Origin: Virgibacillus sp. 7505 | Lineage (GTDB): Bacteria > Bacillota > Bacilli > Bacillales > Amphibacillaceae | NCBI RefSeq assembly: GCF_002272135.1 | Contig: NZ_NPBF01000007.1 | Coordinates: 1-64,000, forward strand | Direction: 5' to 3' | Length of the DNA stretch: 64,000 nucleotides | In this document: piece after piece, positions 57,013 through 64,000 of the stretch | Layout: each line of letters opens with the position of its first letter | Numbering within the stretch: the stretch's first letter is position 1 | Program-made: the position numbers and the translations under genes | The notes under the pieces: generated by a model | The model's database searches: none | What the model was told of the DNA's origin: nothing | The model's input: the letters and a program-made list of their open reading frames with translations, nothing else

Positions 57013-57366
57013 TCATGCTGTTTCATCGTGCCGTGTTTTTCTAATTCTTATAAGTACCATTTGCCATATCATTAAGAAAGTTAATCCCCAATAGTAAAAT
57101 TGATTGAAACCAAATCCTGTATCTTGTGCTGGCCTTACTATATTCAACACCGTCAAAAAGAAGAGAAAGATTGCCAGACAGAAAAGATCATAGATCAAAT
57201 TTCTCCCCGCCAAAGCCCCGCCAATTACTAAAATAACGGCAGCAGCAGCTAGCCAACTGCTTTGCATAAACCGCAGAGCGCTTATTTCCGGATAATAATG
57301 AGCTATTAGCCATAAAGTTATGATAGCAAAGGTAGCAATGCGCAGCCAAATCGAAAAAGCTTTCAT
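57013..57366 (-). CDS. Small polytopic membrane protein of unknown function
   Basis: A 117-residue protein with four hydrophobic segments (about residues 6-24, 35-50, 57-77 and 88-105) and a basic C-terminus (RIRKTRHDE). It ends just before a terminator and starts behind GGGGGATTGGG. I do not recognise the family. The next gene upstream on the same strand, at 57458-57784, is also a small membrane protein; the two are 91 bases apart and may share a transcript. Confidence 0.7.
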   Translation of the reverse strand: MKAFSIWLRIATFAIITLWLIAHYYPEISALRFMQSSWLAAAAVILVIGGALAGRNLIYDLFCLAIFLFFLTVLNIVRPAQDTGFGFNQFYYWGLTFLMIWQMVLIRIRKTRHDETA

Positions 57367-57457
57367 CCCAATCCCCCTTACAATGCCGTTTTAGTTACCA
57401 TACCAGAAAAAGTAAGAAAGAGTATATAACGGACTCGAAAAGAATGCCACTCCTTGT

Positions 57458-57784
57458 TCAAGGCAGGAAGGCAAGTGGTACAGTATAAATTAAAACAGCT
57501 GCAATAAAGAATCCAATCATAATATAACTTTGAATTCTCCAAAACTTCTTCATCTCTGCTTTTGATTGAAATGGCATGGAAGCCAGCAAGGAAATAATCA
57601 TTATAAATAGACCTATACACAAGACAATGCCAGAGCTAAGAAGCAGAAACATGCGTACAAGGCTTTCTAAAAATTCTTCAAAGCTCGCGAACCAGTCACT
57701 AATGGAAGCCGCTACTTCCCCTATTCCATAATCCTCTTCTGTTGTAGAAGCCTTCAGCAATACGAATTTATGTAATAAGTTCAT
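57458..57784 (-). CDS. Small membrane protein of unknown function
   Basis: A 108-residue protein with a soluble N-terminal part (about residues 1-40, acidic: STTEEDYGIGEVAASISDWF). Two or three hydrophobic segments follow (about 43-66 and 88-108). GGGGGG lies eight bases before the ATG, so expression is likely. No family recognised. Confidence 0.65.
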   Translation of the reverse strand: MNLLHKFVLLKASTTEEDYGIGEVAASISDWFASFEEFLESLVRMFLLLSSGIVLCIGLFIMIISLLASMPFQSKAEMKKFWRIQSYIMIGFFIAAVLIYTVPLAFLP

Positions 57785-58109
57785 AATCGCAGCCCCCCTT
57801 CCCTGCTTCAGAAGTATAATGCTTACACACCCATTATTTTTAAACCCGACTCATTAAAGTATAGCATGTAAAATTAGAGCCGGAAGGAAAACAAGTACTC
57901 CCACCATCATAAGAATTCTCCTGACCTCTAAACGTAGCAATCTTTCTTCCATCGCTCTTTTAGTACGTGTATAAATGGAAAAGGTCGCTAATTGAGATTA
58001 AACTCCATATTACTTTTATGTAGATGAATCACGTATATATGTAGCATATGTCCCCTAGGAAGGAAAATCAGCTGATAAAAGCGTATAGATAATGGAAGGA
58101 GGAAAGAAT
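57785..58109. other. Intergenic region
   Basis: 325 bases between divergent units. No supported gene, repeat or strong hairpin seen. The last ~15 bases hold the GGAGG site of the short leader peptide at 58110. Confidence 0.4.
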
Positions 58110-58190
58110 ATGAACACTATACATATCTATCTCACATCATTTCATACTCGGCTCGTGTGTACTGCTGCCCTGAACGGTACGTCCTCATGA
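58110..58190 (+). CDS. 26-residue leader peptide overlapping the VOC gene
   Basis: A short open frame starting MNTIHIYLTSFHT and ending LNGTSS. The RBS GGAGGAAAGAAT is the best in this stretch, whereas the following VOC gene has no visible RBS. The stop overlaps the VOC start by 4 bases (ATGA), so translation of the VOC gene probably depends on the leader. No similarity to a known attenuation peptide; codon content shows no run of a single amino acid. Confidence 0.5.
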   Translation: MNTIHIYLTSFHTRLVCTAALNGTSS

Positions 58191-58570
58191 CACAAGTATC
58201 CTTTTCCCATGTCCTGCAGATTTTCCCATGCCCAGATATACAGATAACTGCAGCTTATTACAAAAAAATAGGATTCCGATCTGTTCCTTATCTTAATAGT
58301 ATGGAGCCGCATATATGCCTCTACCGTGATACTATCGAACTGATTTTGACGCAATCAGCAATTCATAAGATCTTCCCAAATCGTATACAGTATGGCTACG
58401 GATATGATGCGTATTTCATTACAGACAAACAGGCAGCAATGCAGCAGGAATTTTTAGACAAAGGGATCACTATCGTCCGCCCATTAATGATTACTGACTA
58501 CGGTAATAAGGAGTTTGTTTTTGAGGATATTGACAGCCGATGGATAGCTGTGGGAAATAAAATCTCATAA
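58187..58570 (+). CDS. VOC (glyoxalase/bleomycin-resistance) family protein
   Basis: A 127-residue single-domain VOC protein. SHVLQIFPCPDIQITAAYYKKIGFRSVPYLNSMEPHICLYRDTIELILTQ is the first half of the fold; YDAYFITDKQAAMQQEFLDKGI and DYGNKEFVFEDIDSRWIAVG are the second. Potential metal ligands are His and Glu in these strands. The ATG at 58187 overlaps the stop of a short leader peptide. A GTG 30 bases earlier is possible. Function within the superfamily not predictable. Confidence 0.75.
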   Translation: MTQVSFSHVLQIFPCPDIQITAAYYKKIGFRSVPYLNSMEPHICLYRDTIELILTQSAIHKIFPNRIQYGYGYDAYFITDKQAAMQQEFLDKGITIVRPLMITDYGNKEFVFEDIDSRWIAVGNKIS

Positions 58571-58572
58571 GA

Positions 58573-58606
58573 AAAGACCGTGTTCCATTCAGGAAACGGT
58601 CTTTCT
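58573..58606 (+). terminator. Terminator after the VOC gene
   Basis: AAAGACCGT and ACGGTCTTT form the stem with an inner GTT/AAC extension, followed by CTTTAT. Confidence 0.7.
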
Positions 58607-58625
58607 TTATATACACCTATATAAA

Positions 58626-59039
58626 TTATGCACGGTTCTTAATGCCGCCGCTTACTTCTTCGGGCTTTATCGTTTTAATTTTCTTTATGAAATAATAATG
58701 CTTAATCAGACCTAGTACAATTAATACGATTTTCACAAGCCATATATCAATATAAAATACCGAAAACAGAATGAAGGCATCCGCTATTATGTTGATTCGG
58801 ATTTTTTCTTTCAGAGTCATGCCTTTCTTTTCTTTGATAGCCAGTACATATTTAGTATAGAAAGTGGTGCTTTTAAACCAATCATCAATTCGTTTGGAGC
58901 TTTTTGCATAACAAAATGCAGCTATCATCAAGAACGGGCCGCCTGGCAATACCGGCAAAACGATTCCTGCTATCCCGAAGCCTAAGAAGATGGTTCCAAG
59001 CAGGAAGAATAGGACGTTCTTCAGTTTTTTTATGATCAT
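58626..59039 (-). CDS. DUF454 (YbaN-like) membrane protein
   Basis: A 137-residue protein of the YbaN/DUF454 family. The signature is FLLGTIFLGFGIAGIVLPVLPGGPFLMIAAFCYAKSSKRIDDWF, with two membrane segments. A polar YVLAIKEKKGMTLKEK loop and two further hydrophobic segments follow. The RBS is weak (AGTTAGGTG directly before the ATG). Function of the family is unknown. Single gene. Confidence 0.85.
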   Translation of the reverse strand: MIIKKLKNVLFFLLGTIFLGFGIAGIVLPVLPGGPFLMIAAFCYAKSSKRIDDWFKSTTFYTKYVLAIKEKKGMTLKEKIRINIIADAFILFSVFYIDIWLVKIVLIVLGLIKHYYFIKKIKTIKPEEVSGGIKNRA

Positions 59040-59174
59040 CACCTAACTTTATAAATACCTTTGATTACCTCGCATTATATCAAAAAAACAAGATTGAAAG
59101 TAAGCAGTTATATCGCTAATGGTAACACCCTTACGACAACTGTAAGAAATCTGTCAATATAATGGAAAAGTATA

Positions 59175-59204
59175 GTAAAAAAGCTCTCATCATTATGAGA
59201 GCTT
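59175..59204 (-). terminator. Terminator of the STAS gene
   Basis: AAGCTCTCAT and ATGAGAGCTT form a 10-bp stem with loop CATT; Ts follow on the minus strand. Confidence 0.75.
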
Positions 59205-59212
59205 CCATTTGC

Positions 59213-59704
59213 TTATTCTTCTACTTTTCTAATTTCCATGCCCTTCCGCTTTAATAGGCTTTTGAGTCCCGCGCGGAATGTGGAATACGACTCGAATCCT
59301 TGGAACCCAGAATTAGATAGGACTAGCTTCTGAACCAATTTAGCTGAAAACCCGACGAATATCGTTTCGACTCCCATCAGCTTCAGCGCCTCTGTCAGAT
59401 TCTTTATATTTGCACTTAGCTCCCTGTATCCTATTGTGTCTATATCCAAGTAGTTGATGCCAGTAAGATCAATGATGACTGTATCTGCATCACCATCCAC
59501 GACGCTGCTTACGATTTTATCTTGTATATGAGTAAAACGCTCTACAGAAAATGTACCAGTCAGCGGAACGAGCATTGTATTCGGTACGATGGATGGAATC
59601 ATCGGTGCGGATAATTCCTTGATCATTGCTTCATATTCTGCCAGTTTCTTCTTCAGCTGTTCATTTTCCTGCTGCAATTCTTCTTTACTAGCTATGTCCC
59701 TCAT
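59213..59704 (-). CDS. STAS-domain protein (RsbR/RsbS-type stressosome-like)
   Basis: A 163-residue protein with an N-terminal coiled coil (about residues 5-32, KEELQQENEQLKKKLAEYEAMI). A STAS domain follows (about 42-150; MLVPLTGTFSVERFTHIQ, DTVIIDLTGINYLDIDTIGYRELSANIK). In stressosome proteins the phosphorylatable Ser/Thr lies at the start of this helix; here the Thr in DIDTIGY is the candidate. No globin-like sensor domain precedes it, so it differs from full-length RsbR. It probably switches partners in a sigma-B-type or related pathway. Single gene. Confidence 0.82.
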   Translation of the reverse strand: MRDIASKEELQQENEQLKKKLAEYEAMIKELSAPMIPSIVPNTMLVPLTGTFSVERFTHIQDKIVSSVVDGDADTVIIDLTGINYLDIDTIGYRELSANIKNLTEALKLMGVETIFVGFSAKLVQKLVLSNSGFQGFESYSTFRAGLKSLLKRKGMEIRKVEE

Positions 59705-59843
59705 CACCTTACTGTGAATTTTTCCTCTCTATCTATAGCAGTATTATACACGCTCTTCCTGAGATATAGTATATACTTTCCCCCTTCGCACATTCTGTAA
59801 TCTTCTTGTAACTTACATATTTATGCATGTTTATCTACAAATT

Positions 59844-59866
59844 TCGACGGAAATGGTAAAATATAA
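59844..59866 (+). promoter_or_regulatory. Conserved promoter-proximal motif of the third Rap-like gene
   Basis: TCGACG followed by GAAATGGTAAAATATAA, one base shorter than the other two copies. TAAAAT lies 37 bases before the ATG. Confidence 0.5.
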
Positions 59867-59893
59867 CGAAAGACAACTATAAAGGGGACGCAT

Positions 59894-60958
59894 ATGGATA
59901 GGAGTTTGCTCGTATTAGATCAAGATTTGACAGCGGCTTTAGAGGATTGGTATATGCATATCCGGCTTGGGAAAAGGCAAGAAGCCTCTGATATGTATCA
60001 TGAATTGTCAAACCGGGCAGAGGAACTGAAACAGGAGGATACACTTTACATAGTCTTTTTACTGCTCTCCTGCAGGTTTCATGTGCTTGTATCGGATTTG
60101 AAGAAAAGTAAATATTATCACGAGGAAGCAGGCAAGTATAAGCATGCTTTCGTTCCTGTATTACATTATTATTATCATCTTGCTGAGGGTATGCGCTTAG
60201 GTGAGGAAAAGGAATATATGTGTGCACTGGCTTCCTTTGAACTGGCGGAGGAATATCTCCCCTCTATTGATGATGAAGTAGAGCAAGGTGACTTCCACTT
60301 CCGCAAAGCGATGACGTATTACTACTTGGACATTTCATCTCTTTCTGTCTTCCATACAGAATATGCAGTGAACGTATTTGAAAAACACCCCGATTACCGC
60401 TACCTGCTTGCTCGCAGTCTTTTAATGCGAGGACTGAACTTTATCGATCAAAAAGAATTCACGCAAGCAGAGAACGCTTTAAATGATGCCCTTTCTCATA
60501 CAGATTTCAAAAATGAAGGTGCTTTGGCTGCATTAATTCAACATAATATCGGGAACTTATATGCTGCACAGCAAATGCCATTAGCAGCTATCCCATATTT
60601 AATGGCTGCCCGGAAGTATCGGACATATCCTGCTTATTTGAAGACCTTATACCTTTTGGCAGATTCTTATTGGAAAACTGGGCAGCAGGACAAGGCAATG
60701 GATGCATATCAGGAAGGATTCCAGCTTAGCATCGAGGAGAAAGATGATATATTCAAGTGGGAATTTGCTATGCTGCACAAGAAGTTTGTCGATCATGCAA
60801 ATTTCGAAACAGTGTGGACAGAGGGAATTGACTTCTTTTTAGAGCAAGGCGATAAGTTCAATGTGCGAACTTATGCCAGTGAACTGGCAGCGTACTTTAC
60901 GGAAACCGGACAAGACGATATGGCTATCTATTATTACAAATTAGCTTTGCAATCCTAG
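59894..60958 (+). CDS. Rap-like TPR protein without an adjacent peptide gene
   Basis: A 354-residue TPR protein paralogous to those at 22001 and 48091 but more diverged. It keeps the W-Y-M-H-I-R-L-GKRQEA opening, the QGDFHFRKAMTYYYLDISSLSVFHTEYAV block and the FKWEFAMLHKKFVDHANFETVWTEGIDFF segment. The start follows AAAGGGG by six bases. Only 53 bases separate its stop from the next gene, and no small exported-peptide frame is present, so it is either peptide-independent or senses a peptide made elsewhere. Confidence 0.8.
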   Translation: MDRSLLVLDQDLTAALEDWYMHIRLGKRQEASDMYHELSNRAEELKQEDTLYIVFLLLSCRFHVLVSDLKKSKYYHEEAGKYKHAFVPVLHYYYHLAEGMRLGEEKEYMCALASFELAEEYLPSIDDEVEQGDFHFRKAMTYYYLDISSLSVFHTEYAVNVFEKHPDYRYLLARSLLMRGLNFIDQKEFTQAENALNDALSHTDFKNEGALAALIQHNIGNLYAAQQMPLAAIPYLMAARKYRTYPAYLKTLYLLADSYWKTGQQDKAMDAYQEGFQLSIEEKDDIFKWEFAMLHKKFVDHANFETVWTEGIDFFLEQGDKFNVRTYASELAAYFTETGQDDMAIYYYKLALQS

Positions 60959-61011
60959 TCCACGGAGATTACAACAAGAAACGGCAGAAGTATCATTATA
61001 AGGAGGAGCAT

Positions 61012-61890
61012 ATGTCTCATCATTTAGTCTTACTAAAGCCGATTTCCGAGGAAGATGCCCAGGCATTGCTGCCGATCTGGTCAGACGCAGCAGTAACAAA
61101 ATGGACACGTTATCCTGTTTTACAATCTTTATCAGAAGTGAAAAACCGTATCAAGCAGCTGGAACAGACGAAGCATACCAGCCGGTACACAATTCGTCAG
61201 CACGATGATCAGGCCGTCATTGGCACTTGTGGATTCAAACGTTTGAACTTCCTGCATGAAACAGGGGAGATCGAATTCGAGCTCGGCAGTACCTTTTGGC
61301 GCCAGGGCTTCATGACCGCAGCTCTCCAGGAACTTTTGCACATCGGCTTTGATAGATTGCAGCTGAATCGGCTCGAGGTCAAGGTCAATGCTGATAATAT
61401 TCCGTCTCAGCGCTTGGTCAGACGTGCAGGCTTCCGCCAGGAAGGCATCATTCGTCAAGGAAGGAAATGGGATGGGAAGTTTCAGGATGTTCTTCTCTTC
61501 AGTCTGCTTCAATCTGAATTTCGATCCTCCGCCGCAGTTGAACCAATCGGACAGCTCGAGCTGCTGCGCTTGCTGAACCTGACAAAGAGCTCTTCGACAT
61601 ATATGAATGAAATTGTTAGTGAAGTGAATGATCATGTCGTACGCCTAGCCGTCATTGAAGGGGACTATCATTGGCATAAGCATGAGGATTGTGATGAAGC
61701 GTTCTTTGTACTCGAGGGAGAGTTATACATAGACCTCGATGAAAGGACAGTCAGCTTACAGCCAGGTGACCTATTCACAATTCCTGCTGGTGTTATGCAT
61801 CGGACCCGTTCCAACCAGCGGACCGTGAATATCTGCTTCGAAAAAGCTGTAAATGAAATAACCGGAAGCAAAAAGGAGACATCTTTATAG
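61012..61890 (+). CDS. GNAT acetyltransferase fused to a cupin domain
   Basis: A 292-residue fusion. Residues 1-165 form a RimJ/RimL-type GNAT fold (GTCGFKRLNFLHETGEIEFELGSTFWRQGFMTAALQELLHIGFDRLQLNRLEVKV, then NIPSQRLVRRAGFRQEGIIRQGRKWDGKFQD), with acetyl-CoA-binding signature around WRQGFMTAAL. Residues ~190-290 form a cupin: HWHKHEDCDEAFFVLEGELYIDLD (metal His and Glu) and LQPGDLFTIPAGVMHRT (late His). Each half is normally a separate protein. The cupin may sense or bind a small molecule or metal controlling the acetylation. Substrate unknown. AAGGAGGAGCAT precedes the ATG. Confidence 0.85.
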   Translation: MSHHLVLLKPISEEDAQALLPIWSDAAVTKWTRYPVLQSLSEVKNRIKQLEQTKHTSRYTIRQHDDQAVIGTCGFKRLNFLHETGEIEFELGSTFWRQGFMTAALQELLHIGFDRLQLNRLEVKVNADNIPSQRLVRRAGFRQEGIIRQGRKWDGKFQDVLLFSLLQSEFRSSAAVEPIGQLELLRLLNLTKSSSTYMNEIVSEVNDHVVRLAVIEGDYHWHKHEDCDEAFFVLEGELYIDLDERTVSLQPGDLFTIPAGVMHRTRSNQRTVNICFEKAVNEITGSKKETSL

Positions 61891-61905
61891 ATGCCTCCTT
61901 TTTGC
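61870..61905. terminator. Bidirectional terminator overlapping the end of the GNAT-cupin gene
   Basis: AAAAAGGAG-ACATC pairs with GATG-CCTCCTTTTT around TTTATA, between two convergent genes. Confidence 0.85.
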
Positions 61906-62331
61906 TTAATTATCAATAAGTGCGCTAAGCTCTGCTTGGAATACTTTTACTTCATCTTGATTATATGTGCTTAACTGTACCGTCACAATACCATTGCCGC
62001 GACGTTTTGGGACAGTCTCGATCACTTCAACGACAACCCGAAGCTCATCATCTGGATAAACCGGCTTTATGAATTGAATATTGTTCATTCCGGTCCCCGC
62101 GACTACATGCTCCCCGTAAACACCAGTCTCAACCCACAGCTTGAAGGATGTACTCATTGTCTGCATTCCTGACGCAATCAGATTACCAAAGCGCCCTTGC
62201 TTGGCCTTCTCTTCATCTATATGCATATATTGGGGATCGTACACTTTTGCAAATGCAATAATGTCTTCTTTAGAAAGCTTGATGCTTTTCGTTTCATACC
62301 GCTGTCCTGCTTCAAATTCACTGAATTTCAT
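61906..62331 (-). CDS. MaoC/hotdog-fold dehydratase-like protein
   Basis: A 141-residue hotdog-fold protein. FAKVYDPQYMHIDEEKAKQGRFGNLIASGMQTM carries the hydratase-2 motif with catalytic Asp and His, followed by a NNIQFIKPVYPDDELRVVVEV strand block. Members hydrate enoyl-CoA thioesters. The ATG at 62331 follows GAGGTG by six bases; a GTG three codons earlier overlaps that site. Single gene, convergent with the GNAT-cupin gene. Could be a standalone enoyl-CoA hydratase or a thioesterase-like protein. Confidence 0.85.
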   Translation of the reverse strand: MKFSEFEAGQRYETKSIKLSKEDIIAFAKVYDPQYMHIDEEKAKQGRFGNLIASGMQTMSTSFKLWVETGVYGEHVVAGTGMNNIQFIKPVYPDDELRVVVEVIETVPKRRGNGIVTVQLSTYNQDEVKVFQAELSALIDN

Positions 62332-62340
62332 TTCTGGCAC

Positions 62341-62984
62341 CTCTGTTTCTGTCTGCTTTACTGCTTATAATTTCACTTATATTGTCTCTGCTCGAAGCAG
62401 CGACATGTATATGAATTCATGTCGGTATTATATAGAATAAATTCAGGGATGTACACCGTGTTATATATCAGATTCACCATGCAAATCGTACAAAGCAAAA
62501 ATTTCATGTTTAGTTCGTGGTCAAACAGGGTAATTTATATGAGTTAAATAAGAGCGGTGTATAACAAGGATCATCCTTATGTTGGATGATAACTATGGCT
62601 GTGTATTCACTGAATAGATGGAAATATGTGTAGAGGAAAGGAGGAATTTACTCCCTTTACTTGCTGATTTATTATGGTTAATACAATTCAACTTACTGAA
62701 TCCAAAACCTTTCAAGTACGCTTTGAAAGCTTTTTTGATTACATTTTTTAAATCAAATTTCAGTATGGTTAAGGAGCTTTTGCGCACAATATGTTACATG
62801 TAAGCAGAACGATGGATTAAACCTTAAATCAAGAAGTATGGGTGATAACAGTTAGATACATTTTCCTCATATGACAGCTTAGCTGGTTCTTTTCCGATGC
62901 CCTTAGCGAAACGCAGGATATTGAAGCCAGTTTAACTGAATTTGTTGTCCTTGTATAACCGTATACCATGGAGTTGACAAAAGA
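62341..62984. other. Intergenic region with no recognised gene
   Basis: About 640 bases. Short open frames on both strands at 62593-62803 show no family pattern and no convincing RBS-start pair. A small hairpin (ATCATCC/GGATGAT, about 62570-62590) is followed by no T run. The last stretch has GGAG 11 bases before the transporter ATG. It may be a decayed gene, but nothing supports a specific identity. Confidence 0.35.
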
Positions 62985-64000
62985 ATGAAATTTAACAAGA
63001 AGAAAATCAACGTTGTAGATATTCAAACAGCGAAGAAAAGCGTATTTGCTACCGGAGTAGGAAATGCGATGGAATGGTTTGATTTTGGGTTATATTCCTA
63101 TTTGGCTGTTATTATCAGTCAAAACTTTTTTAGTGCTGTACAAAATGATGAGTTAAAATTAGTGTTTACCTTTGCGACATTTGCAATTGCTTTCTTAATG
63201 CGCCCTTTAGGCGGTATTATATTCGGTAAAATCGGTGATAGATCCGGAAGAAAAGTCGTTTTAACAACCACAATCATTTTAATGGCCTTTTCTACATTAC
63301 TCATCGGGTTATTGCCTACTTATGATCAAATTGGAATCTGGGCACCGATATTGTTATTAGTCGCCAGAATCATCCAAGGTTTCTCGACTGGTGGTGAATA
63401 CGCTGGTGCAATGGTCTATATTGCCGAGTCTTCTCCTGATAATAAGCGTAATATCCTGGGAAGCGGATTGGAAATTGGTACACTGACAGGTTATATATTG
63501 GCTTCCCTTGTTGCCAGCATACTCTTTATCGCTTTATCGGATGAACAGATGGCCTCATGGGGATGGCGAATCCCGTTCTTGCTTGGATTACCGTTAGGAC
63601 TTATCGGTTTGTACTTGAGAAAGAGCTTAGAGGAATCGCCGATTTATGAAAACGAACTTTCGAATAATGAAGGACAGGAACAAGAGGAAGAAAGCTTCCT
63701 GTCTATACTGAAAAACCACAAAAAAGATATTATTGTTTGTTTCGTAGCTGTTGCATTCTTCAATGTGACAAACTATATGCTGTTATCTTACATGCCTTCT
63801 TATTTAGATGAAATCATTGGCTTATCCAGTACAGTAGGTACCGTATTGATCACACTTGTCATGATCATCATGGTGCCACTGACATTACTGTTCGGCCGAC
63901 TCAGTGATAAAATCGGAAACAAAACGGTATTCTTAATTGGTTTAGGCGGATTAACACTCCTTTCTGCGTTTGCTTTTTATTTAGTGAACTTGAATGGGCT
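62985..64000 (+). CDS. MFS transporter of the MHS (ProP-like) family, partial at right edge
   Basis: The window shows about the first 338 codons and no stop. The opening [41 protein letters not shown] is the metabolite:H+ symporter signature, and the MFS motif A reads [31 protein letters not shown] is the second signature. About 9-10 of 12 expected membrane helices are present before the edge. ProP-like members take up proline and betaine in osmotic stress, but related ones carry carboxylates. The ATG has only a weak GGAG 11 bases upstream. Confidence 0.88.
   Translation, partial: MKFNKKKINVVDIQTAKKSVFATGVGNAMEWFDFGLYSYLAVIISQNFFSAVQNDELKLVFTFATFAIAFLMRPLGGIIFGKIGDRSGRKVVLTTTIILMAFSTLLIGLLPTYDQIGIWAPILLLVARIIQGFSTGGEYAGAMVYIAESSPDNKRNILGSGLEIGTLTGYILASLVASILFIALSDEQMASWGWRIPFLLGLPLGLIGLYLRKSLEESPIYENELSNNEGQEQEEESFLSILKNHKKDIIVCFVAVAFFNVTNYMLLSYMPSYLDEIIGLSSTVGTVLITLVMIIMVPLTLLFGRLSDKIGNKTVFLIGLGGLTLLSAFAFYLVNLNG

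Noticed and set aside
60959-61011. Possible Phr-like gene after the third Rap-like gene
   Set aside because: Only 53 bases separate the two coding regions and they contain no start followed by a signal-like frame.
62618-62803. 61-residue rightward frame in the gap before the MFS gene
   Set aside because: Start is not well placed behind the nearby AAAGGAGG, sequence matches no family pattern, and a similar-length frame exists on the opposite strand.

Overview
The window is a low-GC Firmicutes chromosome segment, most likely Bacillaceae. Ribosome-binding sites are strong and AGGAGG-like, GTG and TTG starts are common, and there are catabolite-response (cre) sites, a LicT-type antiterminator, Rap/Phr-like peptide sensors, CstA, DbpA and a LevD/ManX-type PTS. 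The genus cannot be fixed from sequence alone; a Terribacillus/Virgibacillus-like bacillus is an inference.

Region 1 (1-8356) is visibly more AT-rich than the rest and holds only defence-type genes. From the left edge these are a three-gene overlapping operon (GHKL/MORC-like ATPase, a protein of unknown fold, a DUF6339-like protein), a C5-cytosine methyltransferase with a divergent Vsr nickase, and a DUF262/HNH GmrSD-like protein. It abuts the 3' end of rlmH, the integration site of SCC-type elements, and the last codons of rlmH match the SCC attachment core. No recombinase is present, so the island continues past the left edge.

Region 2 (8357-21774) contains rlmH followed by a peptide-utilisation locus. 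An Lrp-type regulator, an M42 aminopeptidase, an M55 D-aminopeptidase and an opp/dpp ABC importer run leftwards. An amidohydrolase, an S9 peptidase and pyrrolidone-carboxylate peptidase run rightwards from a shared control region that contains a 7-2-7 palindrome.

Region 3 (21775-45757) is mixed metabolism. It carries the first Rap-like/Phr-like pair, cutC, a lipoprotein, hxlR/ridA and a beta-glucoside PTS operon with a complete antiterminator-terminator switch and an overlapping cre. It continues with an amino-acid permease, a secreted 1200-residue GH78 rhamnosidase, a mannose-family PTS with manO and a structured leader, a class B PBP and dbpA.

Region 4 (45758-64000) has a GT2 glycosyltransferase, the second Rap/Phr-like pair, dehydrogenases and an Mhq-type quinone-detoxification operon whose promoter carries three operator copies about four helical turns apart. 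Then come cstA, small membrane proteins, a leader-peptide/VOC pair, a STAS protein, a third Rap-like gene without a peptide gene, a GNAT-cupin fusion, a MaoC-like protein and the start of an MFS transporter cut by the right edge. The three Rap-like genes share a conserved promoter-proximal motif, which suggests one common control.
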